DNA from: Pseudomarimonas arenosa
Lineage (GTDB): Bacteria; Pseudomonadota; Gammaproteobacteria; Xanthomonadales; Xanthomonadaceae
DNA length: 35,506 nucleotides
Reading direction: 5' to 3'
Assembly (NCBI RefSeq): GCF_014841215.1
Contig: NZ_JACYTR010000049.1
Location: 1-35,506, forward strand
In this document: piece after piece, positions 24,253-33,143 of the stretch
Layout: each line of letters begins with the position of its first letter
Numbering within the stretch: the first letter of the stretch is position 1
The notes under the pieces: generated by a model
Databases searched by the model: none
Seen by the model: only the letters and a program-made list of their open reading frames with translations
What the model was told of the DNA's origin: nothing
Translations under genes and position numbers: made by a program

Positions 24253-27003
24253 ATGCGCAATACCATCATCCACAAGCTTCTGTTCGCCGGCTTTGTGGCC
24301 ATCAGCCTCAGTGCCTGTGCTGAGGAGCGCAGCCAGCTCAAGCGCGACTGCAACGCGGATGTGCAACAGCGTGTATTGCACTCGGTACACGCTCAGGTGG
24401 CAGATGCGCGGGCGATCTGGCTGAATGCCGAACGATTGCGCTGGCCCTCGATCGTCGCCAGTGGCCGTTACCGGCTCTACTACTCGCGCAATGCACAGCT
24501 CAGATTCAGCAATGGCAGCAGCGTGGGTGGCGCCGATGGGGTGTTTGAACTATCGGTCGCGAGTACGCCACCCGATGCGCAAAGCGCCGAGCGCTTTCGC
24601 TGGGTGCCCGCCGGGGTCGACTTGCTGCTGAGTCAGGCCGATCAGGCGCAGCTGAATGCTGTGTTGCAAACGCAGATGCTGGTGGTGCAGGAGGATGCGC
24701 AGGGCCGTGTCCAGCGCGTCACGTCCACCCAGCTGGGCGGCGTACTGGACGCCCGCTTCGGTGCCGCAGAAGCGCTGGCGCTGGGCGCCCATCCAAGTGA
24801 TGACACTACCTCGTTTCGGCTTTGGGCGCCGACCGCGCAGCAGGTGAATCTATGTGTCTATGTCGACGACCAGCAATCGGTTGATGAGATCCTTTCCCTG
24901 CAAAGAGATGAGTCGACCGGTGCCTGGTCTGCCGAGCTGCCGGGCAACCTTGGTGGTCGCTACTTTCGCTATCTGGTCGACGTCCATGTACCGAACACGG
25001 GCATCGTGCGCAATCGGGTGACGGACCCGTACTCGCTCAGCCTGGGGCTTGATTCGAAGCGCAGCTATATCGTCGATCTTGATGACCAAGCACTGAAGCC
25101 GATCGGTTGGGACGATAGTCCGCGGCCGACCCGCGTGCAGCAGAACACGGATATGGTGATCTACGAGCTGCACGTGCGCGATTTCTCGATCAATGACCCC
25201 AGCGTGGATGAGCACGCGCGCGGCAAGTACAGTGCCTTTGGCAATCCCGCCACACAGGGTATGCAGCACCTGGCCGCGCTGTCGGCCGCCGGTGTCACTG
25301 ATATTCATTTGCTGCCGGTATTTGATCTGGCCACCGTGCCGGAGCAGGGCTGCCTCACGCCGGACATCGCGCCCCCGAGCAGCGGTGACAGCGAGCAGCC
25401 GCAGCGCATCATCGACGGCATTCGTGATCGCGACTGCTTCAACTGGGGCTACGATCCGTTCCATTTCGGTGCGCCCGAGGGCAGCTACGCCAGCGACGCC
25501 AGCGACGGTGCGGTGCGCATCCGCGAGTTCCGACAGATGGTGCAGGCCCTGAATGCGCTGGATCTACGTGTAGGGATGGATGTGGTCTACAACCACACCA
25601 GCCAATCAGGACAGGGCGAAAAGTCGGTGCTTGATCGCATCGTGCCGGGTTACTACCAACGCCTGAATCTGGCCGGCCAGGTCGAAACCTCGACCTGCTG
25701 CGCCAATACGGCCACCGAGAATCGGATGATGGCCAAGCTGATGATCGATACCGCGGTGGTCTTTGCCCGAGACTACAAGATCGACTCCTTTCGCTTTGAC
25801 CTGATGGGACATCAGCCGCGTGCAGCGATGGAGCGGCTGCAGGCCGCCGTGGATGCGGCGGCAGGGCAACCCATTCAGTTGCTCGGCGAGGGCTGGAACT
25901 TTGGTGAAGTGGCCAATGGTCAGCGCTTCGAACAGGCTTCGCAGCTATCGCTCAATGGCTTGGGTATCGGCACCTTCAGCGACCGCGCGCGTGACGCCAT
26001 TCGCGGTGGCGGTTGCTGCGACAACGGTAGTGATGCGATCCGCAATCAAGGCTTCGTTAACGGACAGTTCTATGCGCCGAACGCCCTGGCGGTGGGGCGC
26101 TACAGTCAGGGCGATCTGCTGCGTGCCTCTGACATGGTGCGGGTGGGACTGGCCGGTTCGTTGCGTGATTACGAACTGAGCACCCACAGTGGCGCCACGC
26201 AGCGGCTGGAGCAGATTCAGTATGCCGGTCAACCCGCCGGTTATGTCGGCGAACCGGGCGAAGTGGTGAACTATGTCGAGAATCACGACAACCAGACCTT
26301 GTATGACATCAATGTGCTGAAGCTGCCGCAGGCGACCTCGGTGGAGGAGCGCGCCCGAGTACAGATGCTGGCGGCTGCGCTGAACATGTTCAGCCAGGGC
26401 ATCGCCTACTTCCACGCCGGCGTGGATGTCTTGCGCAGCAAATCGCTGGATCGCAACAGCTACGACTCCGGTGACTGGTTCAATCGGATTGACTGGAGCT
26501 ATCAGGACAACTACTTCGGTACCGGGCTGCCGCCGCAGTGGGACAACGGCTCGAGTTGGCCGCAGTTTCGTCCGTTTCTGGCGGATGCCTCGCTGCGCCC
26601 TGCTGCGGAGCAGATCATCTGGACTCGGGATGCATTTCTTGATCTGCTGCGCATACGCGCCAGCTCGCAGCTGTTTCGCTTGTCGTCGGCTGCGCAGGTA
26701 CGCCAGCGACTGCGCTTTCTTAACACCGGACCGCAGCAACGCGCTGGGCTGATCATCGGGCATCTGGATGGCCGGGGCCTGGAAGGTGCCGGCTTTGACG
26801 AGCTGGTTTACGTGGTGAATGTTCTGCCGCAGGCGCAGACGGTGAACCTGCCGACCCTGGTCGGCAAGTCGCTCGCTCTGCATCCTGTGCATTTGGCCGA
26901 TCAGGCCGCCGATCAGCGCATTCGCGACGCCGCGGGGTTTGATCCGGTAGCCGGCATGTTGTCGGCCCCGGCACGCTCAGCCTTCGTCCTGGTGTCCCAC
27001 TGA
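24253..27003 (+). CDS. Pullulanase-type GH13 lipoprotein
   Basis: A 916-residue type I pullulanase-like enzyme debranching alpha-1,6 links in starch and pullulan. The signal ends LSAC with Cys22 as lipidation site, so it is envelope-anchored. An N-terminal region (about 30-180) typical of pullulanases is followed by a CBM48-like module starting DTTSFRLWAPTAQQV (about 184-198). The catalytic barrel has YELHVRDFS (304-312), the pullulanase signature NWGYDPFHF (397-405), DVVYNH (443-448), FRFDLMGH with nucleophile Asp516, LLGEGW with Glu546, and YVENHD with Asp679. The ATG is preceded by GGAGCC; the frame opens 33 codons earlier without protein-like sequence. The stop is 1 bp from the convergent kinase stop. 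Confidence 0.94.
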   Translation: MRNTIIHKLLFAGFVAISLSACAEERSQLKRDCNADVQQRVLHSVHAQVADARAIWLNAERLRWPSIVASGRYRLYYSRNAQLRFSNGSSVGGADGVFELSVASTPPDAQSAERFRWVPAGVDLLLSQADQAQLNAVLQTQMLVVQEDAQGRVQRVTSTQLGGVLDARFGAAEALALGAHPSDDTTSFRLWAPTAQQVNLCVYVDDQQSVDEILSLQRDESTGAWSAELPGNLGGRYFRYLVDVHVPNTGIVRNRVTDPYSLSLGLDSKRSYIVDLDDQALKPIGWDDSPRPTRVQQNTDMVIYELHVRDFSINDPSVDEHARGKYSAFGNPATQGMQHLAALSAAGVTDIHLLPVFDLATVPEQGCLTPDIAPPSSGDSEQPQRIIDGIRDRDCFNWGYDPFHFGAPEGSYASDASDGAVRIREFRQMVQALNALDLRVGMDVVYNHTSQSGQGEKSVLDRIVPGYYQRLNLAGQVETSTCCANTATENRMMAKLMIDTAVVFARDYKIDSFRFDLMGHQPRAAMERLQAAVDAAAGQPIQLLGEGWNFGEVANGQRFEQASQLSLNGLGIGTFSDRARDAIRGGGCCDNGSDAIRNQGFVNGQFYAPNALAVGRYSQGDLLRASDMVRVGLAGSLRDYELSTHSGATQRLEQIQYAGQPAGYVGEPGEVVNYVENHDNQTLYDINVLKLPQATSVEERARVQMLAAALNMFSQGIAYFHAGVDVLRSKSLDRNSYDSGDWFNRIDWSYQDNYFGTGLPPQWDNGSSWPQFRPFLADASLRPAAEQIIWTRDAFLDLLRIRASSQLFRLSSAAQVRQRLRFLNTGPQQRAGLIIGHLDGRGLEGAGFDELVYVVNVLPQAQTVNLPTLVGKSLALHPVHLADQAADQRIRDAAGFDPVAGMLSAPARSAFVLVSH

Positions 27004-27004
27004 T

Positions 27005-28717
27005 TCAAGCGCTGCGACTGGCGTCGCCGGCTTCGCGGGCGGCCGGACTGCTGGCAGGGAAGCGAAGAACAAAGCGCGCGCCAGCCTGTGGGCGGCTTTC
27101 GCAGTTGATGCTGCCACCGAGTTGTCGAGTGACCTGATTGAAGGTGATGTGCAGGCCCAGGCCGCTGCCGCCACTGCCGCGCTTGGTGGTGAAGAATGGT
27201 TCGAACACGCGGCTACGGATGTCCTCCTCCATGCCGCAGCCATCGTCTTCAACGACCAACTCGACCTCTGCTCCCAGCCGTCGCGCAGCGATCAGAATGC
27301 GACCGCCTTCGTCCTCTGGCCAGGCGTGCAGCAGGGCATTGATTACCAGGTTGGTAATGATCTGCGCGAATACCCCGGGATAGCTGTCAATCTGCAGATC
27401 ATCTTCGATGCGAAGCTCCACCTGAACGGGCTTGAAGCGTTGCTTCAGACGCGGGCCCAGCGCGATCAGTGATTCGGCAACATAGCTGGCCAGATTGAAG
27501 CGACGTCGATCTTCGCTGCCCTGGTCGACTGCGACGCGCTTGAAGCTGCGCACCAAATCGGCTGCGCGGCTGAGGTTGGCGCTGATCATCGTCACCGCCT
27601 GCGTGCTGTCCTCAACAAAGCGCTCAAGTTCACTCTTGCGAATGCCGCGGCGATAGGCTTCATTGAGATGCTCGAGGCGTTCGTTCAAGTGTGAGGCGAC
27701 GGTCACGCATATACCGATCGGCGTATTGATTTCATGCGCCACACCGGCCACCAGTCCGCCCAGGGCCGCCATCTTTTCCGATTCAACCAGTTGCTTCTGG
27801 GTGCAGCGCAAGGTCTCGACCGCCTCTTTCAGATCGAGGTTGCTGGCTGCCAGATCCTGGGTGCGAAAGCGCACCTTGGACTCCAGCTGCTCGTTCAGCT
27901 CGCGAATTTCATGCTCGACTTTCTCCCGGGCACGATCGTGCGACTCGACTTCAGCCAGCATGGCATTGACCCCATGCGCCAGCTCACCCAGTTCATCCTC
28001 CGCCAGCACGCGAGATCGCAACGAGTAGTTCTTCTCTGCGCGTACCGACTGCGTCGTGTCGATCAGTTCGGTGACTTGCGCCGTGATCACGCCCTGCAGT
28101 CGACGTGCCAGTAGCCAGGCCAGACACAGGGTCAGAATGGCCAGCACCAGGGTAACGGTGGCAAATCGCAGCAGCAGTGCATCAATCTGGTCGAGGCGGA
28201 CCTGCAGGTAAATGCCGCCAATCGTTCGTCCGTCCTGCATCACTGGCCGCAACACATGCAGTTTGTCCAATGCAAAAGCGGCATCCTTCAGGGCGGCAAG
28301 TTCCACTTGCTGAAGCTGCGCCCCGGGACGTGAGTAGTCGGCGAATCCCAGCCAGCCATCATCGCGGTTGACCAATAGGCGAGCCTGATCGATGGTGCTG
28401 TCGTGGCGCAGATTGGCCAGCAGGTCGCGCGCCGCCTGTTGGTCTTCGAAGCTCAAGGCCGCCTCGCTGTTGGCGGCGATCACGTCGGCCAGAGCCAGAC
28501 TGCGGCTGACGGCCAGAGAGCGCAGACTCAGATACTCGTTGGTGGCCAGGGCAAAGCTCGCCAGCAGCAGACAGAACAGCGAAATTGCGGTTGAAATAAG
28601 CAGAAGTTTGGTGCGGAAGCTGAGCTTGGCAAACGCCCGCCGCCAGCCACGGCGCGTCTCAGCAAGTGCGGTTTGCTCCAGCTCGGGCTTGGATGCGATG
28701 GGGCGAACCGAACTCAC
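27005..28717 (-). CDS. CHASE8-type sensor histidine kinase
   Basis: A 570-residue membrane sensor kinase. TM1 is at about 37-58, a periplasmic CHASE8-like domain at about 60-180 (NEYLSLRSLAVSRSLALADVIAAN at its start), TM2 at about 184-205, HAMP at about 206-258 and a coiled coil at about 259-315. The phosphoacceptor is His328 in GVAHEINTPIG, the ATPase N-box residues lie near 456-460 (NLVINAL), DDGCGM is at 491-496, and a C-terminal glycine-rich lid (GSGGSGLGL) follows. It starts at GTG overlapping the YfiR-family stop by 4 bp. In the Pseudomonas system YfiR holds down a CHASE8-GGDEF cyclase (YfiN); here the output is a kinase instead. No response regulator lies nearby. Confidence 0.9.
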   Translation of the reverse strand: MSSVRPIASKPELEQTALAETRRGWRRAFAKLSFRTKLLLISTAISLFCLLLASFALATNEYLSLRSLAVSRSLALADVIAANSEAALSFEDQQAARDLLANLRHDSTIDQARLLVNRDDGWLGFADYSRPGAQLQQVELAALKDAAFALDKLHVLRPVMQDGRTIGGIYLQVRLDQIDALLLRFATVTLVLAILTLCLAWLLARRLQGVITAQVTELIDTTQSVRAEKNYSLRSRVLAEDELGELAHGVNAMLAEVESHDRAREKVEHEIRELNEQLESKVRFRTQDLAASNLDLKEAVETLRCTQKQLVESEKMAALGGLVAGVAHEINTPIGICVTVASHLNERLEHLNEAYRRGIRKSELERFVEDSTQAVTMISANLSRAADLVRSFKRVAVDQGSEDRRRFNLASYVAESLIALGPRLKQRFKPVQVELRIEDDLQIDSYPGVFAQIITNLVINALLHAWPEDEGGRILIAARRLGAEVELVVEDDGCGMEEDIRSRVFEPFFTTKRGSGGSGLGLHITFNQVTRQLGGSINCESRPQAGARFVLRFPASSPAAREAGDASRSA

Positions 28718-29286
28718 GAGCGCGTACCGTTTTCGAACTTGACCAGTTGCAGCAGCTTTGCACTGAGTTGAAAGCGGCTGCCTTGCAGTCGGTCCTGCCG
28801 ACCGACGAAGCCGAGCCTGATTTCACCGCCCGGCTGGGCTTGACGCACCAGGGCCAGCGCTCCCTGGGCCGACAGGCGCTGCGGTGAGTCGACCACCAGG
28901 AGCGTGCCCGGCGGGGGAGCAACAACCAGCTCCGCTTCGGCGTAGGCGATGTGACAGCCGGCCAAGCCTTGTTCCGCGGTCAGGCTGTGCACTTCCACCG
29001 GGTGGTTCTGCACCTCGCGAGTGCCGGCTTGTGCCGAGAGCAGTTTGCCGACCAATGAGTCGGGACCGCCAACAACACAGAATCGCAGCGCTTGCCGCTC
29101 GGCCAGCTCGGACTCCGGCCACTGCACGAAGAACGCCAGTCGATACAGGAAGGCGGCGCGCAGGGCCGCTTCGCGCTCCTCATCCACGGGGGGCTCCGTG
29201 CCCTGGGCCGACAGGCAGACCAGCGCGAGTAGGCTAGCAATCGCTGTCCTTAGCTGTTTCCGGCCTATGGCGGTTGCACTTGCCAT
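28714..29286 (-). CDS. YfiR-family (DUF4154) periplasmic protein
   Basis: A 190-residue periplasmic protein with a signal peptide of about 28 residues (LLALVCLSAQG). The mature part begins with AALRAAFLYRLAFFVQWPE (40-58), the hallmark of the YfiR/DUF4154 family. Cys70 and Cys111 sit where YfiR of Pseudomonas aeruginosa has its Cys71-Cys110 disulfide; the second disulfide pair of that protein is absent. YfiR binds and restrains a membrane sensor's periplasmic domain. The kinase encoded next, with a 4-bp overlap, is the likely partner. The operon is divergent from the TonB receptor at 29435, separated by about 150 bp, and the three probably form one functional unit. Confidence 0.87.
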   Translation of the reverse strand: MASATAIGRKQLRTAIASLLALVCLSAQGTEPPVDEEREAALRAAFLYRLAFFVQWPESELAERQALRFCVVGGPDSLVGKLLSAQAGTREVQNHPVEVHSLTAEQGLAGCHIAYAEAELVVAPPPGTLLVVDSPQRLSAQGALALVRQAQPGGEIRLGFVGRQDRLQGSRFQLSAKLLQLVKFENGTRS

Positions 29287-29434
29287 ACAAACTCGTTGTG
29301 TCTGTCCCCGTCAGTTCGGTACCTTGCCAGGTGTAGAGGCCGGGTTTGTCGGATAGTAGCATCGCCCAGACATGCGGGCGGCTCGGCGCGATTGCGGGGG
29401 CAGTTCGTGCGTCCGACAGAGGAGGCGGCGATCC

Positions 29435-31711
29435 ATGCGGTGGCAGAACGCAGCGAAACTGAGCCTGTTGAGTTTGGCCCTGGCCGGTCCGGCTGCTGCC
29501 GAGCAGGACTTCATGGCCCTGTCGCTGGAAGAGCTGATGGGGCTCGATATCAGCGTGGCCTCACGGGTGGCCAGTCGTGTCGATCGGCAACCCTCCTCGG
29601 TGACCATCATCGATCGCAGCCAACTGGCTGCCAGCGGTGCACGAACGCTGAGCGAGGCCTTGATGCTGTTCGTTCCAGGGTATTTCCTGGTCGAGGATCA
29701 GGACGACACCATCGCCGGCATGCGCGGTCTGGCACCAGACAACAATTCCAAGATCATGTTCATGCTCGATGGCCGCAGCCTCAATGCAGATTGGTTCTGG
29801 GGGCCGCCCGATGCGCTGCTCAATGGACTTGACCTGGAGTTCATCGAGCGTGTTGAAGTGATTCGCGGACCGGGCTCGGTGACCCAGGGCCAAGGTGCCT
29901 TGCTGGCCGTGGTGAATATCGTCACGGCGCCCGCGGCTGACACTGAGAGCCGACAGCAGTTCGCCTTCCAGTTTGGTGAGTTCGGGCGACTGGGCGCCAG
30001 CTGGCAGGGACGGTTTCGCCTGAGCGGCGATGGCTACATGAACCTGTATCTGAGCGATGGCGAGTTCGAGGGGCAGGCCTACCGCAACGAAGGGCTTGGG
30101 CAGCAGGTCGAGCAGGGAATCAGTGTGTATGAGCGCAACCATCACCTGAAGCGTGGCGACTACACCAATGCTCTGCTCAAGGCAGGCTGGGGTGGCTGGA
30201 CCTTTGCATTGCAGCGATTCGATCAGCTGCGCGATCTATACAACTGGCGACGCGATCGCGAGCAAGTGCGACAAGTGCTGACCTCAGTAACACTCAGTTA
30301 CCGCGCCGCACTGGCCACCGGTGAAGTCAATGTCGATCTTTACCATGATATTGACGATTACGAACTGCGCTCGCACGGCAACAGCCGGCCTGAGGCGCTA
30401 CGGCAGCTGGTGCCCGGTCTTATCATGGGCGGGCATCGCGAGAATCGCAGTGGACTGCGCGCACTGTGGAGCAGTGAGGAGCTGTGGCAGCGCCATCGTC
30501 TGGCGCTGGGCTTCGAGTACAACGCGCTGTCCGCCGGTCATGCCAATCAGCGCGGTGACAACTTCATCGTCAACACCCAGGATGCCGTGCTGCAGCTGGG
30601 GCGTCCGCTGCTCAATCAGCTCAACCGCTGGGTGATTCCCAAACGCACCCAGATCCGCAGCGTCTTCGTCGAGGACTTCGTTCGGCTGAGCGATCAATGG
30701 GAAGCCTTTCTGGCAGCACGCTGGGATTCGCATCCAGATTGGGGTTCGAAGGTAAGTCCGCGGATCGGCATGTTATGGAGCCAAAGCGAAACATCGCTGT
30801 GGCGCCTGAGCGTGCAAAGTGGCTTCCGTGGTGCGGTTGGCGTGAGCTACAGCGGCGGTTTCGAGGGCGATGGTCTGCTGCGCGAAGCGAACTTCTCCGA
30901 AGTGGAGAACAATCCGTATTTTGCTGCCAACGGCAATCAGAACCTGACATCTGTGCGGCCGGAAGAGTTGCGCAGCTTGGAGTTGGCCTGGCGCTGGCAG
31001 CCGAGCGAACACTGGCAGTTGAATGCGGTCGGCTTCTTCAACACCACGCGCAACGTGATCGGCGTGGGCGCCTACTTCCTCGAAGACGATCAAGCCCGGG
31101 CCGAAGCCGTGGCCGCCGGAACCCATATCGGCAGCGACCGGATCGGCGATTGGGGCGGCGTGTTCTTCTTCCAGAACAATAGCGGCGAGCTGCGCCACCG
31201 CGGTGCTGAAGTGGCACTGGAGTATCGCCGCGATGATCTTGGGTTCCGTCTGCGTGCCAGCCACTCGCATGTTCGCGTGCTCGACGCCGATCCGGGGCAA
31301 TTTGGCTCTGGCAATATCTATGTCACCGGTAGCCCCGACGATCCGCAGAGCCGCTCGTTTCCGCAGGACGTCAGCCGGCTCTGGCTGCACTGGCAGCCAG
31401 CGTTTGGCCAGCGGCGAATCAGCGTCGATTATCTGCACCTGCATTATCCGCGCTGGTTGCCGCCGATCCAGATTGACAGCGACGGGCGTCCCTTTACACC
31501 GAGTTTGGATGGCAATTCGATCGGCAATCTGACGCTGAGTTGGCGGCCGAGCCCCTGCCAGTCCTGTGAGTTGAGCCTGCAGCTGAAGAACGTCTGGAAC
31601 GCGACGGCGCTGTACCCGGCGACCAGCGTGGCGGGTGAGGGCGAGGGCAATCTCGGTGTGCCAGGATTGGAGCGCCGCAGTGCATGGGTTACCTTGCGTT
31701 TCGGTTTCTAG
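29435..31711 (+). CDS. TonB-dependent receptor associated with a YfiR-kinase pair
   Basis: A 758-residue outer-membrane TonB-dependent receptor. The signal peptide ends AAA at about 22. The N-terminal segment MALSLEELMGLDISVASRVASR (27-48) is typical of a receptor class whose genes often accompany YfiR and sensor genes; it stands where the TonB box is expected. The plug has LFVPGYFLV, GMRGLA and VEVIRGPGS. The barrel ends with Phe (TLRFGF). The ATG at 29435 follows AGAGGAGG; the frame opens 21 codons earlier with an Arg-rich non-signal sequence. Ligand unknown. Its location divergent from yfiR and the kinase suggests that uptake and signalling are linked. The stop is 12 bp before pncC. Confidence 0.92.
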   Translation: MRWQNAAKLSLLSLALAGPAAAEQDFMALSLEELMGLDISVASRVASRVDRQPSSVTIIDRSQLAASGARTLSEALMLFVPGYFLVEDQDDTIAGMRGLAPDNNSKIMFMLDGRSLNADWFWGPPDALLNGLDLEFIERVEVIRGPGSVTQGQGALLAVVNIVTAPAADTESRQQFAFQFGEFGRLGASWQGRFRLSGDGYMNLYLSDGEFEGQAYRNEGLGQQVEQGISVYERNHHLKRGDYTNALLKAGWGGWTFALQRFDQLRDLYNWRRDREQVRQVLTSVTLSYRAALATGEVNVDLYHDIDDYELRSHGNSRPEALRQLVPGLIMGGHRENRSGLRALWSSEELWQRHRLALGFEYNALSAGHANQRGDNFIVNTQDAVLQLGRPLLNQLNRWVIPKRTQIRSVFVEDFVRLSDQWEAFLAARWDSHPDWGSKVSPRIGMLWSQSETSLWRLSVQSGFRGAVGVSYSGGFEGDGLLREANFSEVENNPYFAANGNQNLTSVRPEELRSLELAWRWQPSEHWQLNAVGFFNTTRNVIGVGAYFLEDDQARAEAVAAGTHIGSDRIGDWGGVFFFQNNSGELRHRGAEVALEYRRDDLGFRLRASHSHVRVLDADPGQFGSGNIYVTGSPDDPQSRSFPQDVSRLWLHWQPAFGQRRISVDYLHLHYPRWLPPIQIDSDGRPFTPSLDGNSIGNLTLSWRPSPCQSCELSLQLKNVWNATALYPATSVAGEGEGNLGVPGLERRSAWVTLRFGF

Positions 31712-31723
31712 TCAGGACATCGC

Positions 31724-32251
31724 ATGACCCTTCACTCGGCACAGCCGGACGACGCAGCACTCGCACTACGTGCCGAGCATCTGGGTCAACAATTGCGCGA
31801 GGCGCATTTGATGCTGGTCACCGCCGAGAGTTGCACCGGTGGCTGGATTGCCAAGACGGTGACCGATATCGCCGGCTGCAGCGACTGGTTTGACTGCGGC
31901 ATGGCCGCCTATAGCTACGAGGCCAAGCAGGCTCTGCTCGGGGTGCGACCGGAAACCCTGACCGAGCACGGAGCCGTGAGCCGGGAAACGGTGATGGAGA
32001 TGGTCTCCGGCGCTCTGATTCATTCGGGGGCCAGCATCGCGGTGGCCGTTACCGGCATTGCCGGCCCCACCGGAGGCACGGCGGACAAGCCGGTGGGCAC
32101 TGTGTGGATCGGCTGGAAGCGGCGCGGTGGCTATCCCTCGGCACGAATATTCCACTTCGACGGCAACCGTGAGCAAATTCGTCGTCTGACTGTTGCGGCC
32201 GCGCTCGATGGATTGCAGCAGCTGGTGCAGGGCAGAACGCCGGGCGATTGA
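31724..32251 (+). CDS. pncC: Nicotinamide-nucleotide amidohydrolase (CinA C-terminal domain)
   Basis: A 175-residue stand-alone CinA C-terminal domain protein, deamidating nicotinamide mononucleotide to nicotinate mononucleotide in NAD recycling. Family motifs are AESCTGGWIAKT (about 34-45), YSYEAKQALLGV (about 63-74) and VTGIAGPTGGTADKPVGTVW (about 109-128). The ATG follows AGGA at suitable spacing. It lacks the N-terminal MoCF-like domain of full-length CinA, as in E. coli PncC/YgaD. In E. coli too it lies just upstream of recA-recX, so the pncC-recA-recX order is conserved here with lexA inserted. Confidence 0.95.
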   Translation: MTLHSAQPDDAALALRAEHLGQQLREAHLMLVTAESCTGGWIAKTVTDIAGCSDWFDCGMAAYSYEAKQALLGVRPETLTEHGAVSRETVMEMVSGALIHSGASIAVAVTGIAGPTGGTADKPVGTVWIGWKRRGGYPSARIFHFDGNREQIRRLTVAAALDGLQQLVQGRTPGD

Positions 32252-32279
32252 AGGCAAAAATCCTTGCGTCGAATCGATG

Positions 32280-32298
32280 TTAGTAGTATTACTACTAA
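32280..32298. promoter_or_regulatory. LexA-binding (SOS) box of lexA
   Basis: TTAGTAGTATTACTACTAA is a perfect 19-bp palindrome and contains TTAG-N6-TACTA, the LexA motif known from Xanthomonas and Xylella. It ends only 4 bases before the lexA ATG at 32303, so LexA bound here would cover the transcription start and translation-initiation region. It leaves no room for a normal Shine-Dalgarno sequence. Confidence 0.92.
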
Positions 32299-32302
32299 CG
32301 CC

Positions 32303-32944
32303 ATGCAGTTGACCGACACACAGACCGCCATTCTGGAACTGATCGCCGAGCGATTGGAGACCGAAGGCGTGCCGCCCTCACAAACCGAAATCGCGGCGGC
32401 GATGGGCTTCAAGGGCGTGCGTGCGGCGCAGTATCACCTCGATGCCTTGGAGAAGATCGGCGCCATCGAACGAGTACCCGGGCGGGCGCGTGGCATTCGT
32501 CTGAAACATCAGCCGGCGGCAGTGCAGGGCGCGTTGGATCTTGATACAGCGCTGCGCCTACCGGTGCTGGGACAGGTGGCAGCCGGCCGTCCGATCGAAG
32601 CGGGTGAAGATCGGCAGTTCAATCCCGAGGATTATCTGCTGCTCGATCGACTCTGCTTTCATCCCACGCCGGATTACCTGCTGCGGGTGCGCGGTGATTC
32701 AATGCGCGATGACGGCATTCTCGAGGGCGATTTGATCGGCGTGCACAGCACCCGCGAAGCGCGCAGCGGTCAAACCGTGATCGCGCGACTCGATGATGAG
32801 GTCACGGTCAAGCGCCTGAGCATTGAAGCCGATCGCATCCGTCTGCTGCCACGCAACCCGGAGTTTGCTCCGATTGAAGTGACGCCGGATCAGGATTTCG
32901 CCATCGAAGGCCTGTACTGCGGCCTGCTGCGTACCAACCGCTGA
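32303..32944 (+). CDS. lexA: LexA SOS repressor
   Basis: A 213-residue SOS repressor and autoprotease. The winged helix spans about 1-68, with MGFKGVRAAQYHLDALEKIGAI (34-55) as the Xanthomonadaceae form of the recognition region. The self-cleavage site is Ala94-Gly95 (QVAAGRP), with catalytic Ser133 (RGDSMRDDG) and Lys170 (EVTVKRL). The ATG at 32303 gives the standard MQLTDTQTAILELI start; the frame opens earlier at a TTG that would put coding sequence through the operator. The gene lies between pncC and recA and is autoregulated through the palindrome at 32280. The box abuts the start codon, so the mRNA may be leaderless or nearly so. Confidence 0.96.
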   Translation: MQLTDTQTAILELIAERLETEGVPPSQTEIAAAMGFKGVRAAQYHLDALEKIGAIERVPGRARGIRLKHQPAAVQGALDLDTALRLPVLGQVAAGRPIEAGEDRQFNPEDYLLLDRLCFHPTPDYLLRVRGDSMRDDGILEGDLIGVHSTREARSGQTVIARLDDEVTVKRLSIEADRIRLLPRNPEFAPIEVTPDQDFAIEGLYCGLLRTNR

Positions 32945-33143
32945 GCCGCCAGATGAGAACTGTATTTTCCTACCCCGGATTCAGACTGCGCCCGATGTCG
33001 CAGCTGGGTCGTTCAGCGCTAGGTTGCGCGTACTGGCAGGTCAAGCTTGAACCCGCGCTCGCGCTGCTGCCAGTCTCAAGAAATGCGATGACGGCTCTGC
33101 AAGCTGCCGCCACCTGATCACATCGTTACGCGAGGACATGACT

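Noticed and set aside
32264-32302. Upstream TTG start for lexA
   Set aside because: It would translate through the LexA operator and add 13 residues before the standard MQLTDTQ start.
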